64,000 nt of DNA from Bathynomus jamesi (taxonomy: Eukaryota; Arthropoda; Malacostraca; Isopoda; Cirolanidae). The translations under genes were made by a program, and so were the position numbers. Location of the stretch: assembly GCA_023014485.1 (NCBI GenBank), contig JAJOZX010001865.1, positions 609,001 through 673,000 on the forward strand. Reading direction: 5' to 3'. Positions 9,673-21,095 of the stretch are shown piece by piece. Every line of letters begins with the position of its first letter. Position 1 is the first letter of the stretch. The notes under the pieces are model-generated. The model was not told where the DNA came from. It did not search any database and was given only the letters and a program-made list of their open reading frames with translations.

Positions 9673-12403
9673 TAGTGGTGGACCGGATGTCAGTTTTTCA
9701 ACATCTGCGGATGCGGATGCGGATCTGGATATTTAGTTAATCTATCAATATAATATAGAATTATGAATACATGACATAATTTTTCAAATTTCGTGATATT
9801 ACTATTATGGCAGGCAATGCATAAGAATTAAAATTAATATTAATGTTTTCATTATGATAAAAATAGTAACTTTCTCAAGAGTTTCAGCCACAGAAAATTC
9901 AATGAAACAAGTTTCATTCAATTTTCTGTGTTACCAAGTATTTATATTTTGAGGTTTATATATTTGTTTGTTCATTAATAACACTAGGGAACAACATTTT
10001 TGTTTCTTGAAAACTATTTGGTGTTTCTTATAGAACATTTGATGCTGATTCCAAATATGGTTTCAGAATGTTTCTATCACCCATAGTTTTCGAGAAAATA
10101 ATATTTCCATTTACTCAGAGTTTTCCCAAAATATTAGTTAAAATTAAATGTACTAATTTAATTTTACTTTCTTTTTTTTCCAGTTTAATTATATTTAATA
10201 GTATTTTTTGCATTAAAAAATATAGCTATTTAAACAAACAGATTTTTAATAAAAAGAAAGAAATTTTTTTCAAGTTTTGCTCAAATTTTAAAATTTTTCA
10301 TAGTAGAAAAAATTGGTTTTTCATTCCAAAAAGTTTTCCGTGATTTCAATAATTTTCCGCCAGCATGAATCGAAACTGTATTAATCCCAGAGATACATTT
10401 TGCTACGTATGTGGAGAACTGACCATAATGGCACAGAGGAAGACGATGACCCCACTCGTGAAGAAGGTTTACGAACTTTATTTTGGATGTAAGGTAGGCG
10501 ACCAAGACAAATCCTGGGCACCTCATATCTCATGCATTTCCTGTGCCGTCACTCTTAGGGGTTGGATTAAAGGTACCCGCAAATCCATGCCATTTGCCAT
10601 ACCAATGATTTGGAGAGAGCCCAAGGATCACCTTACGGATTGCTATTTTTGTATGACTAACGTTTCAGGATTCTCTGCAAAAAATAAACATAAAATTCAA
10701 TACCCAAATCTTGCATCTGCCATGAGACCAGTACTACATGACGATGATAACCCAATTCCAACTCCCCCAAAGTCATGGACACTGGATGAAGAGTCTGAAG
10801 TTGAACCAATGGAAATTGATGACACTAAAGATACAGACTTTCAGCAACCTGAATCAAATAAACAACGTATGATAACGCAGGTTATGCTGAATGATCTCGT
10901 GAGAGATTTGGATCTTCCGAAAAAGAAAGCGGAATTATTGGGCTCCAGGTTACGTGAATGGAATTTGCTGGCAAAAGATACAAGCATATCGGCGTTCCGC
11001 ACTCGCCAAAAAGATCTGATGCAGTATTTCTCCTCGTCAGGTGGTTTATGCTACTGTAATAATGTAAATGGACTGCTGTTAGCTCTCGGTCATGAGCACA
11101 AATCTGAAGCTTGGCGTTTATTTACTGACTCTTCGAAGCTAAGCCTCAAGGTTGTACTACTTCACAATTGAAATAAATACCCTTCCATTCCTGTAGGGCA
11201 CGCTGTCCACATGAAGGAATCTTACGAAAATATGAAACTCATCCTTCAGCAGATTAATTATGACCAGTTTCGTTGGTATATATGTGGGGATTTAAAAGTC
11301 GTCGCGCTTCTTCTGGGAATGCAGCTCGGTTATACGAAGTTCTGCTGCTTCCTTTGTGAATGGGACAGCAGAGCCAGAGATTCGCATTATTTTGTAAAGG
11401 ATTGGCCACTTCGTCAAAAATGTATCCCAGGACTGAAGAATGTGTCTCATGAACCCTTAGTTGACCCCAAGAAAATATACTTACCGACACTTCACATCAA
11501 ACTTGGCATCATAAAAAATTTTGTCACAGCAATGAACAAGGAAGATGAGGCATTCAAATATTTGAAGAAAAAGTTTTCACGACTTAGCGATGCAAAGATA
11601 AAAGAAGGGATCTTTGTTGGTCCCCAAATCAGAGAGCTCATGAAAGATCAAAAGTTTGATGATGTCTTGAGAGGAAAAGAAAAAGTGGCATGGGAGGCCA
11701 TGAAGAATGTTGTCTCAAATTTTCTAGGGAACATCAAAGCCTCTAACTATGAAAAAATAGTGCAGGACATGATTGAAGCATATAGGTTATTGGGATGTAA
11801 TATGTCACTAAAAATCCATTTCTTGCACTCCCATTTAGATTTCTTCCCTGAAAACCTCGGCGACGTAAGCGATGAGCATGGAGAAAGGTTCCACCAAGAT
11901 ATAGCTACTATGGAGAAACGCTAGTAAGGGAGGTGGGATCCGGCAATGTTAGCTGATTACTGCTGGACATTGATGCGAGAAGCTCCTAATGAAAACTACA
12001 AGAGAAAATCAGTGACAAAGAAGTTTTAAGAAGAATATTTTAAATGCCAATCTGCCACTAATATAATTTTTATGAAGTATTTTTACTAACTTCTATACAC
12101 TTTTTGAATAAATATTAAAATACAAATTTCTCAGTAACCTTGGGTGATAGAGAAATTCTACGGCTATATTCGGAATCAGCGGAAAAAATCCAAGAAACAA
12201 AAAAAAAAGTTAAAATTTGTTCCCCAGTGTAATTAATACTTTATATGAAATGTGCATGACTGGGCCTTATAAGCTACTTTATAAGATAATTTAATTGTAA
12301 ATTTCATAATTTATTAGGGGTAATATCCGCATAACATCCGCAGTCAGAAGTGCGGATGCGGTTGTTAAAAATGATGCGGATGCGGATATCCGGTCCACCA
12401 CTA
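9673..12403 (+). mobile_element. element X2: 2.7-kb hAT-like element with TIRs
   Basis: The left end TAGTGGTGGACCGGAT (9673) is matched by the inverse at 12388-12403. Subterminal regions hold repeated GCGGATGCGGAT motifs. The element is inserted in a (TA)n run, so the target duplication reads as TA repeats and its length cannot be measured at this copy. The same two ends flank a 486-bp MITE at 54743-55228, where ATATATAT lies on both sides, consistent with an 8-bp duplication. The 5-prime TAGNG-type terminus also fits hAT. It carries one uninterrupted X-family gene. Confidence 0.85.
10365..12029 (+). pseudogene. X-family protein, intronless, three in-frame stops
   Basis: One reading frame of 555 codons runs from ATG at 10365 to TAA at 12027-12029, broken only by TGA at 11169-11171 and the adjacent TAG and TAA at 11922-11927. 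It aligns along its whole length with the X1 protein: FCYVCG and CISC clusters (residues about 9 and 55), DCYFC, a Pro-rich acidic linker, LFTDSSKLSLKVVLLHN, ICGDLKVV, GYTKFCCFLCEWDSR, LPTLHIKLGIIKNF, HSHLDFFPENLGD and EHGERFHQDI, ending LADYCWTL. Both X1 introns are absent here. The TIRs around it suggest that it is the element's own transposase; no family name can be given from sequence alone. Confidence 0.8.
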
Positions 12404-12478
12404 ATATATATATATATATATATATATTTCAGCTTATCAGCCTGTACCTTCTGAATTTACCTGAAGTCATTGTAATGA

Positions 12479-15400
12479 TAGGGTGTGTCAATTTGGGAGG
12501 TGAAAATTAATTTTTGCCAATTCCTTCACTGAGGGGTTTTAAAAATATGTTTTTGGATATGAAGAATTCAAATCTCCTATTATTTTTGTGATTGCTCAAC
12601 ACTTAGCTTGGTAAATCTACGTTTGATTAAACAGCACATAAATTGCTCTCGGAAAAACATTTATTAATTTTAGCTTCTCAAAATGTCAGGTAAAGCTATA
12701 AAAATTTTAGTTTCTCTGCATAACATATCCTAGTAATCATAAAACATACCCTTGTAATCATAAAACAACATTAGAAAGTAATGACATCAGTAAAAAAAAA
12801 TATTTAAACAACAAGTTTCATCAAGTCTTGCTTTGATTCGTTCTTGGACATCAGCCGCCGACTTGCTTCTTGGCCTCTGATATAGCCCTCACGTTTCTCA
12901 TGTGTATACACCCTGCCTGCTGCCTCTGTGACTTGTTTCACACACCTCTCTATTGACTGAGCATGACAGGGCCACTGTGGAACTTGCATAGGCTTGTCAA
13001 AGAACTTCTTTACTTCCGCTGTAGTCAGTTTACATGTCAAAGGAGGTTTAAATACCCCGTCAGACCAGTCTGTCAGCTCCAACACGGAAGAAGCACTGGG
13101 GTTGATGGAAGGTGTCTTCCTGGGACGTACAGAAAGATCTCCAAGTGTGTCATCATCTCCACCCCTCATGTCAACAATCTTTTGGACACCAGCTCTCCTC
13201 TCCTCACTGTCATCTGAGCACAAGAGTGTCTGGATTATCATTTCGCTGAATGCATACCATGCTGAGCGCTTGATGGTTGGCAAAACAGCATCCACTACAG
13301 CCTTCTTTTGCAGCCTAACTAGCCGCAGCTGAAACAAGATGTGGCGTGGGCCTTCCACCCAAGGGTGTTTTACTTTGATGTTGAACCAACAGGGGTAGTA
13401 CACACCAACAATGTATTCCACTATCAGTCTTAAGTTGTTGAGGGTTTTGCCTTTAAGGCCATGTTTTGAAACCCATATGCGACAAAGCCTGTTTGCTGTT
13501 TTCAACCACCTTGAATGGCTCACTGGACCAATTTCAAGAAGGGCCAGATCTGTGGGAAGTTCTCCTGTCCTTATGGCCTGTGTGATCCTATACCCGTACG
13601 CTTGATCAGTAGATAATCCTTTACGACATTGTCACTCAGTGAAGTAAGAGGCTCTCCAATTGAGAGTTTGGTGAATGAAGGATCAATTTCAAGTTCGGTT
13701 GCAGTGCCTAGCATCTTGCCAATGTTACCTGTCCACTTGTTGTTAGACAAGGTCTTCCCATCCAGTGCTGTGATCAAGTGTCGCAGGGGTAACTCGTTAG
13801 TATGGAGGGCACAAACCAACCAGATCAGCTTAAGGCAAAGCTTGACCTCTACCCAATGCATGGAATCACCCTCCCAGCCAGTGTTAACATTTGTAGAATC
13901 ACCGCCAATGGCCTGCAGGCTTTTATCAATGCCCTTCTTCTTCATGAAATCTACAAGATTATCAGCAATAACTTCAGCAGGTTTTTTTCTCGTTGAGCCT
14001 TTCTCAGGAGTGAAGTGGTAGAGATATCTTCCACCTGGCTCACTGCACACAGAATAATGCTCTTCTTTGATGATGCTGGGGAACTGAGATCTGAATTGTC
14101 TGCTTTCAGCATAACTTTAGTTGTATCTTGACTGCCGTCAAAGAAGATGCAGTCAATTTCACCCTTCTTACAAAGATCATGAAATTCCTAATCCAGGGAT
14201 CTCATAACTTTTTCTTGGGCCTCTTGACTTTATTGTGATCAACTACAAGTCTCTTCTCTTCTTCAGTGATCAAGCCAGCATCCATAAAGGCAGCAGTGGT
14301 GATGGCAGCTGTGGCACGCAGGCCAACACCATATCTGATGCTATGCATAGCAACAGTAGGTATTTCTAATGTGTTGTACTCTGGCTTTTTATTGGAAGTT
14401 GAAGACGTGCTTGGTATTTCTAATGTCACTTCATAACTTCCATTCTTTCCATCTTGAGCATCAGCTATTTGTTCTTCATTTTCATCATCCGAGAAAATTA
14501 TTTCATTTGATGGCATTGAAACATCCTGCTTACTTGTCTGCTTATATTCAGCAAGCCTTCTTCTTTCGTCTTCTTGCCGCTTCTGCTTTTTGACTTGTCT
14601 GTTGTGCTCAGGTTGATCTGGCAAGCCAATCTGATGTTGTCCAATAGAACCAGACTTGTCTCTCTGACCTTTAATGAAAGCAAGTTCCTTCACAGGGATC
14701 TTCATCTCCCTAGGGCATGTACAGTTAATGTGAGTTTCGTTTTTGCAACCAGCATCTGCAAGGCAGCCAAATTCAGAGCAGAGAACAATTTTACACTTGC
14801 AACTGAGGATGTCAAAAAGCTTGTCAAGTTTTGGAATGAAAGCCTCTTTGACATGTAGCTTTCCTCTCCCAAGAGATATGTTTTTGGCCTGCTCCAGCTC
14901 TCTTGGATCTTGTTTAAGATTGTGACTCGTGAATTTACAACGGGGGCTACAAAAGAACTGTTTGCTCGTTCCCACTTTTCAAGCACTTTAGGGTAAATGT
15001 CCTTTGCAAGACTGGCTGCTGGGTAGTTTCTCACATCCTCACCACTTTGTTCTCTTAGCAGTAGCCCATATTTCAGAACGTCTCGCAGAGTTGGGAGTTC
15101 AGAGGGCAACAACTCTCTACCAGTTCCAATTAGGTTGCTCATATGTGTGAATGTCCCCAGTCTTGTCCTCTTTTTAGAAGCCATTGTAGGTCAATTCCCA
15201 CTGGTTAGGATGGTAGCACTGACGGACAAGTAATCTTCAGCACACTGATGAATATGTTTCAACCTGTGAAATAAGCAAAAACAGCAGTGCATTATATATA
15301 CAGCATATATAATTATTAATATAATAATTATTATATAATTCCACAAAAAAGTCAAAAAAGTCACTATTTTTATGTAGCTTCTTACCAAACAAAACTAAAT

Positions 15401-15508
15401 TATATTAAATTAACAAAAATATCTATAGAATTCCTAAGTCATGCTGCAACTTTTTAGCACCCCTCATATTTGGAATTTGAAAGTTGAAAAATTCGACACA
15501 CCCTATAA
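12479..15508 (-). mobile_element. element YA: hAT-like element, 8-bp target duplication
   Basis: The left end TAGGGTGTGTCAATTT (12479) and right end AATTCGACACACCCTATAA (15490-15508) are inverted, with the right terminus two bases longer. The octamer TGTAATGA is present just outside both ends (12471-12478 and 15509-15516). The only content is a gene on the minus strand. The same terminus bounds element YC at 58235, so these ends define a family. Confidence 0.85.
12804..15184 (-). pseudogene. Y-family protein (hAT-like transposase candidate), frameshifted
   Basis: It is read leftward from ATG at 15184. Four blocks in changing frames give one protein of about 770 residues. The N-terminal block has GTGRELLPSELPTLRDVLKYG. 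Then come a Cys-rich stretch (KLDKLFDILSCKCKIVLCSE, HINCTC), a Lys/Arg/Glu linker, and motifs that fit an RNase H-like core: IFFDG, IGGDSTNVNTGWEG and CALHTNELPLRHLITALDGK. The C-terminal block has RWLKTANRLCRIW, SAWYAFSEMIIQTLL and CHAQSIERCVKQVTEA, which resembles the hAT dimerisation segment. Frameshifts lie near 14900, 14150-14200 and 13540. Two further copies occur in this window. The transposase role is inferred from the TIRs and the 8-bp duplication around it. Confidence 0.75.
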
Positions 15509-15689
15509 TGTAATGATTTATGTTCAATAAAATAAAAGAATAGCGAAAGAAAGCTCTAAAAATTGTCCCTGGTTTCTTTTTTCCATAACCTTCACTAATT
15601 CTGCATAAGGTGATCTGACTCTTCACTCTTACCTACGTTTCTCTACTTTAAAAAAAATGTCTTTATCCTGCGGATTACGTCTTTTTAAA

Positions 15690-16585
15690 AAAAGATTCAG
15701 AAATAGAGGAGACCAATGATTCAGATTTCGACTTAGAGAATATTAAAGAGTTGTGCAGTTAAAAAAACACAGTATCATCATTGAAACTAGAAACATGATT
15801 AAAGCTTTAAACTCCCCAAAAGATCAGACCAGAAAATTATTGAAATAGCAACCAATATGACGGATGCACTGAAAAAAAAAAAAAAACATTATAGAGAAAA
15901 GCAAATTTGAAAATTTAACTTGAACTCCAAGGCTAGAAATTGGGAAGGTATGAAATAAAAAATAACAATAATAGACTCGAAGACCATCTTTAAAGATAAA
16001 ACCAAAATATTTTAAAAGGGAAGAACCTAGAAATTTTGGAAAAATATGCTTTGGAAAGACAACCATTATGAAAGAGAAAAATTTCTGAGAAGCAAAAGCA
16101 AACCTGCTCCGTCCAAGAAAGAGACCGATTGCAAAACTAAAGAAATCCAAAGATAACAAGATCAGAAAAGTGATTACCATAAACTTGGAAAATATTTTTA
16201 TATAATCTTGCGAAAAGGAAAAAAATAATAAGAAGAGAAACTAATGTACCAATCGATGAACTAAAGGAAATATCCGTCACATTAACAATTAATTAGTATT
16301 AATCAGATTCCATTATCCTCAAAACAGATAAAATAATATTTAACAGAAATTCTTTCTTTAAAGAAGAATTGCAAGGAAAGGATATGAGTGTAATTTTCCA
16401 CCAGACGATATAGCACGAATAATAGAACAACTGAACTTACATCCAGTATCAATCCTGGACGAATGAAATGTTACACAAATTAAAATCTGTAAAAATGAAA
16501 TAGCTATGTCCCTGTACTGGATGTGGACGGGAGAAAGAAAGGAGAAATTCCGAAAATCCTGAAGAAAGTAAAAATTGTTCCTGTA
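15690..16585 (+). pseudogene. LINE reverse transcriptase remnant, upstream part
   Basis: Heavily decayed coding sequence. Just before the mariner insertion (16440-16585) the frames give KNEIAMSLYWMW and GEIPKILKKVKIVPV, the segment that precedes the first RT motif in Jockey/CR1/RTE-type LINEs (the position of the usual GPDG, ...PL..., GxxPxxWKxAxVxPI pattern). The sequence resumes after the mariner at 17913. Upstream of 16280 the coding similarity is only suggestive. Confidence 0.5.
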
Positions 16586-17912
16586 CAGAGTGTCCCAAAA
16601 GTTCCTATCTATTTTGTTGAAATAGGCTGAATTTCAAATAAATGTCACACTGACCTGAATACAGATGTATTTCTGTACAAATTACAGGTATTACACCATT
16701 AAAATCTTTAATTAGTAGTTTTCAAATGTGCCCCATCTGTATCTCTGCAAATCTCAAAGCGGTCAGCTGCATTGCGGAACACATTTCCGAGCATTTCAGG
16801 AATTATTTTCTCAACTGCTTGCCTAATGCGATCTCGCAGATCTGGTAAATCTCGAATATTTCTGCGATAGACCTCTGATTTAATGAAACCCCAAGCAAAG
16901 AAATCCAATGGGGTCAAATCCGGAGATCGCGCTGCCCAGGGCCTATTTCCCCCACGTCCATTCCAACGATTTGGAAAACGCTCGTTTAGGTATGTCTGAA
17001 CGATTCTGGCATAATGACATGGTGCCCCATCCTGCTGAAAGAGTAGCTACATTGTCGAGAATGCCATCTTCAGGAAGTTGAGGTTCTAGAAAATTTTGAA
17101 GCATATCAAAGTAAACAGGCCCTGTCACTGTAGCCTCTGCAAAGAAAAAGGGCTCGTAAATCTTAGACTTCGTCATTCCAAGCTACACGTTGACTTTAGG
17201 TGAGTTTCTTTCCCATTCAGTGAACTCAGTTGGCTTTTCATTAGCCCAGATGTGACAATTATGTCGATTGATTTTACCACAGGTGTGAAAAGTCGCCTCA
17301 TCGCTCAACAAAATGTGGTCCATTAAATTGTTATTTTGGATTTGTTCGATCAGTTCCGCACACATTGCTGCTCTTTTGGAAAATCTTCCTCGTGTAAGCT
17401 GTGTAGCAGCTGAATGTGATAACACTTCTTCTTCAGCGTCGAACGCAAGATTCTGTGAACAGTTGTTTTGGGTATGGTCAATCTGTGGGATGCTTGGCGA
17501 ACTGACATTCTTTGATCGTCTTCGAACATTATGCGAACAGATTCAATGTTTTGTTGTACTGTTCTTGGGCGTCCACTTCTTCCTTCATCATGCACAGATC
17601 CAGTCCTTTTGAATTTGTACACCAATTCACGAATTGTGCTATCTGTCGGTCCAGGGTTAAGAAACCTTGAGAATCGGTCTCTAAATTCACATTTCATTCC
17701 TCTGATGCGACATGTTACTATTATAATGCGTTCATGCACATTCATCACCAATGATATGGATCTGAAAAAATTAATTAAAAATTTAAAAATAATTAAAAAA
17801 GAAATCTATGCATATATTTGTCTAGAAAGGTGTATGCAATCATGTCATTAAAACATTCATTTGAAATTCAGCCTATTTCAACAAAATAGATAGGGACTTT
17901 TGGGACACCCTG
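16586..17912 (-). mobile_element. mariner-like element inserted in the LINE remnant
   Basis: Inverted ends: CAGAGTGTCCCAAAAGTTCC at 16586 and its inverse, starting CAGGGTGTCCCAAAAGTCCC, ending at 17912; the inverted match runs about 60 bp, through AAATAGGCTGAATTTCAAAT. The left flank is TA; the right flank reads CA, followed by TATAAAG. Restoring TA there makes the interrupted RT frame continuous, so the insertion target was TA and its right copy mutated. Confidence 0.9.
16708..17751 (-). pseudogene. mariner-like transposase, frameshifted
   Basis: Read leftward from about 17751. The N-terminal helix-turn-helix part (FKRTGSVHDEGRSGRPRTV) is followed by SVRQASHRLTIPKTTVHRIL, then the first catalytic Asp in LLSDEATFHTCGKINRHNCHIW. 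The second Asp lies in a QQDGAP context near 17025 and the third in SPDLTPLDFFAWG near 16915, with 36 residues between them. At least three frame changes (near 17420, 17180 and 17040) make it inactive. The bracketing of the last two Asp residues is unusual against the DD34D and DD34E norms, so it belongs to a separate mariner branch. Confidence 0.85.
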
Positions 17913-18030
17913 CATATAAAGAAGGGGATACATCGTAAATATAGAAATGTAGAATACTATCACTGATATTTCATCTCAACAAAATACTTGAAGGAAGAGT
18001 TGGGGAAAACTTCTCTAACATTAAAAGAAT
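17913..18030 (+). pseudogene. LINE reverse transcriptase remnant, downstream part
   Basis: Continues the RT frame interrupted at 16585: YKEGDTS, then a decayed stretch, then LSLIFHLNKILEGRVGENFSN, the position of the NYRPISLLSxxSKILE motif in LINEs. Two stop codons occur. The continuity across the mariner supports both calls. Confidence 0.55.
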
Positions 18031-18459
18031 ATCATTGAAGCACTCGAACCCTCGTCTGCGCTTCACGCTTTATTTCAGTCTTTGTATACTCGTATATACC
18101 TTTCCTTTAATCTTTTAAGCGTTTCACGTGACGTGAAGATTTAAACTGACTTCATGAGATGTTTGGTGCAGAATTGTTGTCCATGCTTTTCCTTGTACTA
18201 TCAGTTTGATCTGCACTGATTGTGGGTCAGGGAATTTAATCATCTGTTGAAGACATTGCCATCGACACAAACTGTATTCTTTATTGCTTTGATGTCTAAA
18301 CGGATGTTTTAACTTTAACCACAAAGTTATTCTCTTTCAGGATTGGAGTTATTTCTTCTGTCTTCAGCTTTTCACTGATGCAAATTTCAACTGTTCTCTC
18401 TCTGATAACTGGGACAATTAATTTAATTATTTGTTGTACGATGTTTGAGTAACGAAACA

Positions 18460-18461
<2 letters not shown>

Positions 18462-18494
<33 letters not shown>
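18462..18494. repeat. (TG)n microsatellite
   Basis: About 16 uninterrupted TG units. On the minus strand they produce a His/Thr run in an accidental ORF. Confidence 0.95.
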
Positions 18495-18496
<2 letters not shown>

Positions 18497-18663
18497 CGCT
18501 TCCAGACAAAACTAAATCCATCATCAGTTCTACCCGGATTTGAATAAAGTCATAGCTTTTACAGAAGCTTCTGTTTCCCAAATATATGGCTTCATTTTCA
18601 ATGTATATATTTTTTATCACTATATCTAAATTCTATGTATAAGTTTAGTTTCACTGAAGAGTA

Positions 18664-18669
18664 ATTATA

Positions 18670-18713
<44 letters not shown>
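18664..18713. repeat. (TA)n microsatellite
   Basis: TA repeats followed by a short CA-rich stretch. Confidence 0.9.
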
Positions 18714-18719
<6 letters not shown>

Positions 18720-19145
18720 CACACACACGAGTATGTATTGCGAGGTGAGTGAAATAGTTAAATACTGGTTCCAATTTCCTTAGATTTATTTTAATTATGG
18801 TATGCCAAATTACAGTAAAATAAATCTAAGAAAACTAAAACCAGCATTTAACTATGGCAGGGGTTCCCAACGTTATTAGGTTGATATACCACTTTTTGCC
18901 AACATGCTTTTCTAAATACCATCATTAAGAAGGAAGATTGTATCACCTAACCTAAGGCGTAAGGAGGAACTGGGAACTGTGATATTCAATCTTGAATTAT
19001 CATCCTTATCTAAAACCTTATATTTATTCCATTGATATTAATCGATATTTATACGAAGAAAGTAAAACGTGAAGCGCAGAGGCAGAGGAGGGTTCGTTCT
19101 CGCGTTCTAATCTTTAGCTAATTTCTCTTGTCTCTTTTGTCTGCG

Positions 19146-19146
<1 letters not shown>

Positions 19147-19198
<52 letters not shown>

Positions 19199-19210
19199 TA
19201 TATATATATT
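19147..19210. repeat. (TA)n microsatellite
   Basis: TA repeats with one AA interruption, immediately upstream of a palindrome. Confidence 0.9.
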
Positions 19211-19235
19211 CAACTGCAAAGAACACGCAGTATAA

Positions 19236-19327
19236 ATAACGTAAAGAACGACGCTTGTTTAGGAGATATTCTCTCTCTCTCGTCTTGCGCGGAATATCTC
19301 CTATACAAGCGTCGTTCTTTACGTTAT
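19236..19327. repeat. short-loop palindrome
   Basis: The arms ATAACGTAAAGAACGACGCT and its inverse continue through TAGGAGATATTC, giving arms of about 35 bp around an approximately 20-nt CT-rich loop. Mismatches between the arms are few. TA runs flank it on both sides. Confidence 0.85.
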
Positions 19328-19654
19328 ATATATATAATTATATATATAGTATAAAAGTCAAAGTTGTTGAACATTTGTTCGACCAACTTGACCAAATTCG
19401 TTTGATCAATTTCGTTCGTGACCATTTTTCACCCAGTAGGTCTAACAGGTTATATATTTCATATTTTCAAATTTTTAATCACTTTCGTTTGTGTTAAAGT
19501 AGGGACCCTATAAGAAACTTTAGGGAAAGCGTATTTTTTTTTCGTATTCAATTAATTATTTTTTCGAATTTCACCACGTTCAGATTTTAGTTAAAAAAAA
19601 ACTTGAAGTGAAACAAGTCGTCCTTTAAGCTTCCTCAGCTTTTACACACCCTCT

Positions 19655-20350
19655 GATTTGCTTTTGGTTAGTTAGGTTAGTAGTATGCCCGTAAAATTGA
19701 CGAGTGCAATGCAATTGCAAATGTTGATCAATGTTACAAAGGGGGGAGGGGGAATGTTGCAAGAGGTTATGCAACAAGGGGGAGGGGTCTTGCAAAAGGT
19801 CGATGCTGCAAAGGGGGGAGGGGGTTATGCAACAAGGTAAGGGGTTATCCCCCTTTTTGGGGGAGAAGATGAGACGGCCTCCCCCCCAAAGGGACATACT
19901 TAACCTAAGAGAGAGAGGAAGAGAGCATCCAGCTTCTGCGAGAGGCAGAAGTCCAATGAGAGATCATGGTAGCAACATTTGACTTAGAACTCGAAATCCG
20001 CCAGTTGGCGTAGAAACCAGTTGGCTTAGAAGGCTTAATGTGGCTTAGAAGGCGTAAACGGTTTGTTCAGGTGTACATTATTAAGGTTGAGTTGCCAGTT
20101 TGCGCTATTTATTTAATTAAAGCATATATTCTTGACAGTTGGCATAGAAATCCGCCAGTTGGCATGGTCCGTCAGTTGGTTTAATCTGCCAGTTGGCTTA
20201 ACCCGCCAGTTGACTTAGAAGACCTAGAAGGCAGGTGTATATATTAATTAACTTTTCAGCTGCCAGAATGCGCTATTCTGATATTTTTGACAGTTGGCTT
20301 GGAAATCCGTCAGTCGGTTTAGAATGCGTAACCAGCCATTTGGTATGCAT
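19655..20350 (+). repeat. G-rich and CAGTTGGC repeat, forward copy
   Basis: The first part (about 19720-19830) is a short tandem array of units built from TGCAACAAGGGGGAGGGG, whose paired TTGCAA/TGCAAC ends could form stems around G-runs. It is followed by CAGCTTCTGCGAGAGGCAG and then many degenerate copies of CCGCCAGTTGGCTTAGAA through 20345. A matching inverted copy lies at 36230-36725. No coding capacity is apparent. Confidence 0.75.
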
Positions 20351-20729
20351 ATAATTAAATAATAATATCGTTTATACATACAACCAAAGGAATTAAATAA
20401 AACACCATCACATCATTCTGTTTATTTAGACGAATTATTGGATTCAATTTCACGAAATATATAGAAAATAAATACACAATCCTATACAAACGAGGAATAT
20501 ATGCAATCAAAATTAATAATAATATAAGAAATACACATTTTTAAACGATGGAATATATATATATGTATATATAATCAAAAATAAAATGAAATAATAATAA
20601 CATAAGAAATACGAAACGATGGAGTATAATCATCAATATATTAAGACAGGAAAAAAAAATATATATATATAATATTATATTAAATAGTTAAATATATTGA
20701 AAATAAATATACATCAAAACACATTCACT
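20351..20729. other. AT-rich spacer left of the Polinton genes
   Basis: AT-rich with two similar segments (AAGAAATAC...AACGATGGA) at about 20527-20555 and 20606-20625. No long terminal inverted repeat matching the sequence right of 29951 was found. Confidence 0.5.
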
Positions 20730-21095
20730 TTATGTTCTACTGCGCTTAACTAAAACACTAAACTCGCACGTAATCGAGTCTACAGTCACATCATTATTGC
20801 TTTGCACTACACAGTAAATACGATTTAACATTATTTCACCGCTCAAGTTATAGGGATACCTATACTCGATGCAAATAGCCTTCATATCATTCAATACTAT
20901 TTTTTTGCCCCCTTTACATTCGGTTGGCAAGTTATCTTTAAACACGGCTAGAATACATTCAAAAGCGCGCACAAAGCGGTCATCGTTAGCCACAACATCA
21001 TTCTTAAATACAAGTTTATAAACACTCCTTTCCAATCGAGGGTTTCTTTTTACCGACCCGAGCTTTTCAATCGTGAACTGTTCTTCACAACGCAT
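20730..21095 (-). CDS. unnamed Polinton protein, 121 aa
   Basis: Uninterrupted frame from ATG at 21095 to TAG at 20730. The start overlaps the end of the neighbouring leftward gene by 11 bases (the ATG lies upstream of that gene's TGA at 21085-21087), as in compact viral coding. No motif is recognised; the protein is mixed charged with a Val/Tyr-rich C-terminal half. Its conservation of frame among decayed neighbours suggests it was a real gene. The function is unknown. Confidence 0.5.
   Translation of the reverse strand: MRCEEQFTIEKLGSVKRNPRLERSVYKLVFKNDVVANDDRFVRAFECILAVFKDNLPTECKGGKKIVLNDMKAICIEYRYPYNLSGEIMLNRIYCVVQSNNDVTVDSITCEFSVLVKRSRT

Larger units (their letters stand above)
18040..19115. 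other. about 1 kb between inverted 40-bp segments
   Basis: The segment CGAACCCTCGTCTGCGCTTCACG (near 18046) reappears inverted and slightly longer near 19075-19110. Between them are a (TG)n run (18462-18494), a (TA)n run (18664-18713) and no recognisable coding sequence. It may be a non-autonomous element; no clean ends or target duplication were found. Confidence 0.35.

Noticed and set aside
10068..10343. 91-aa Phe/Lys/Asn-rich ORF upstream of the X2 gene
   Set aside because: AT-rich, no similarity, and it lies in the leader of the X2 element.
10365..12029. Stop-codon readthrough keeping the X2 protein intact
   Set aside because: Three stops, two of them adjacent and replacing residues conserved in X1, are more simply explained by decay.
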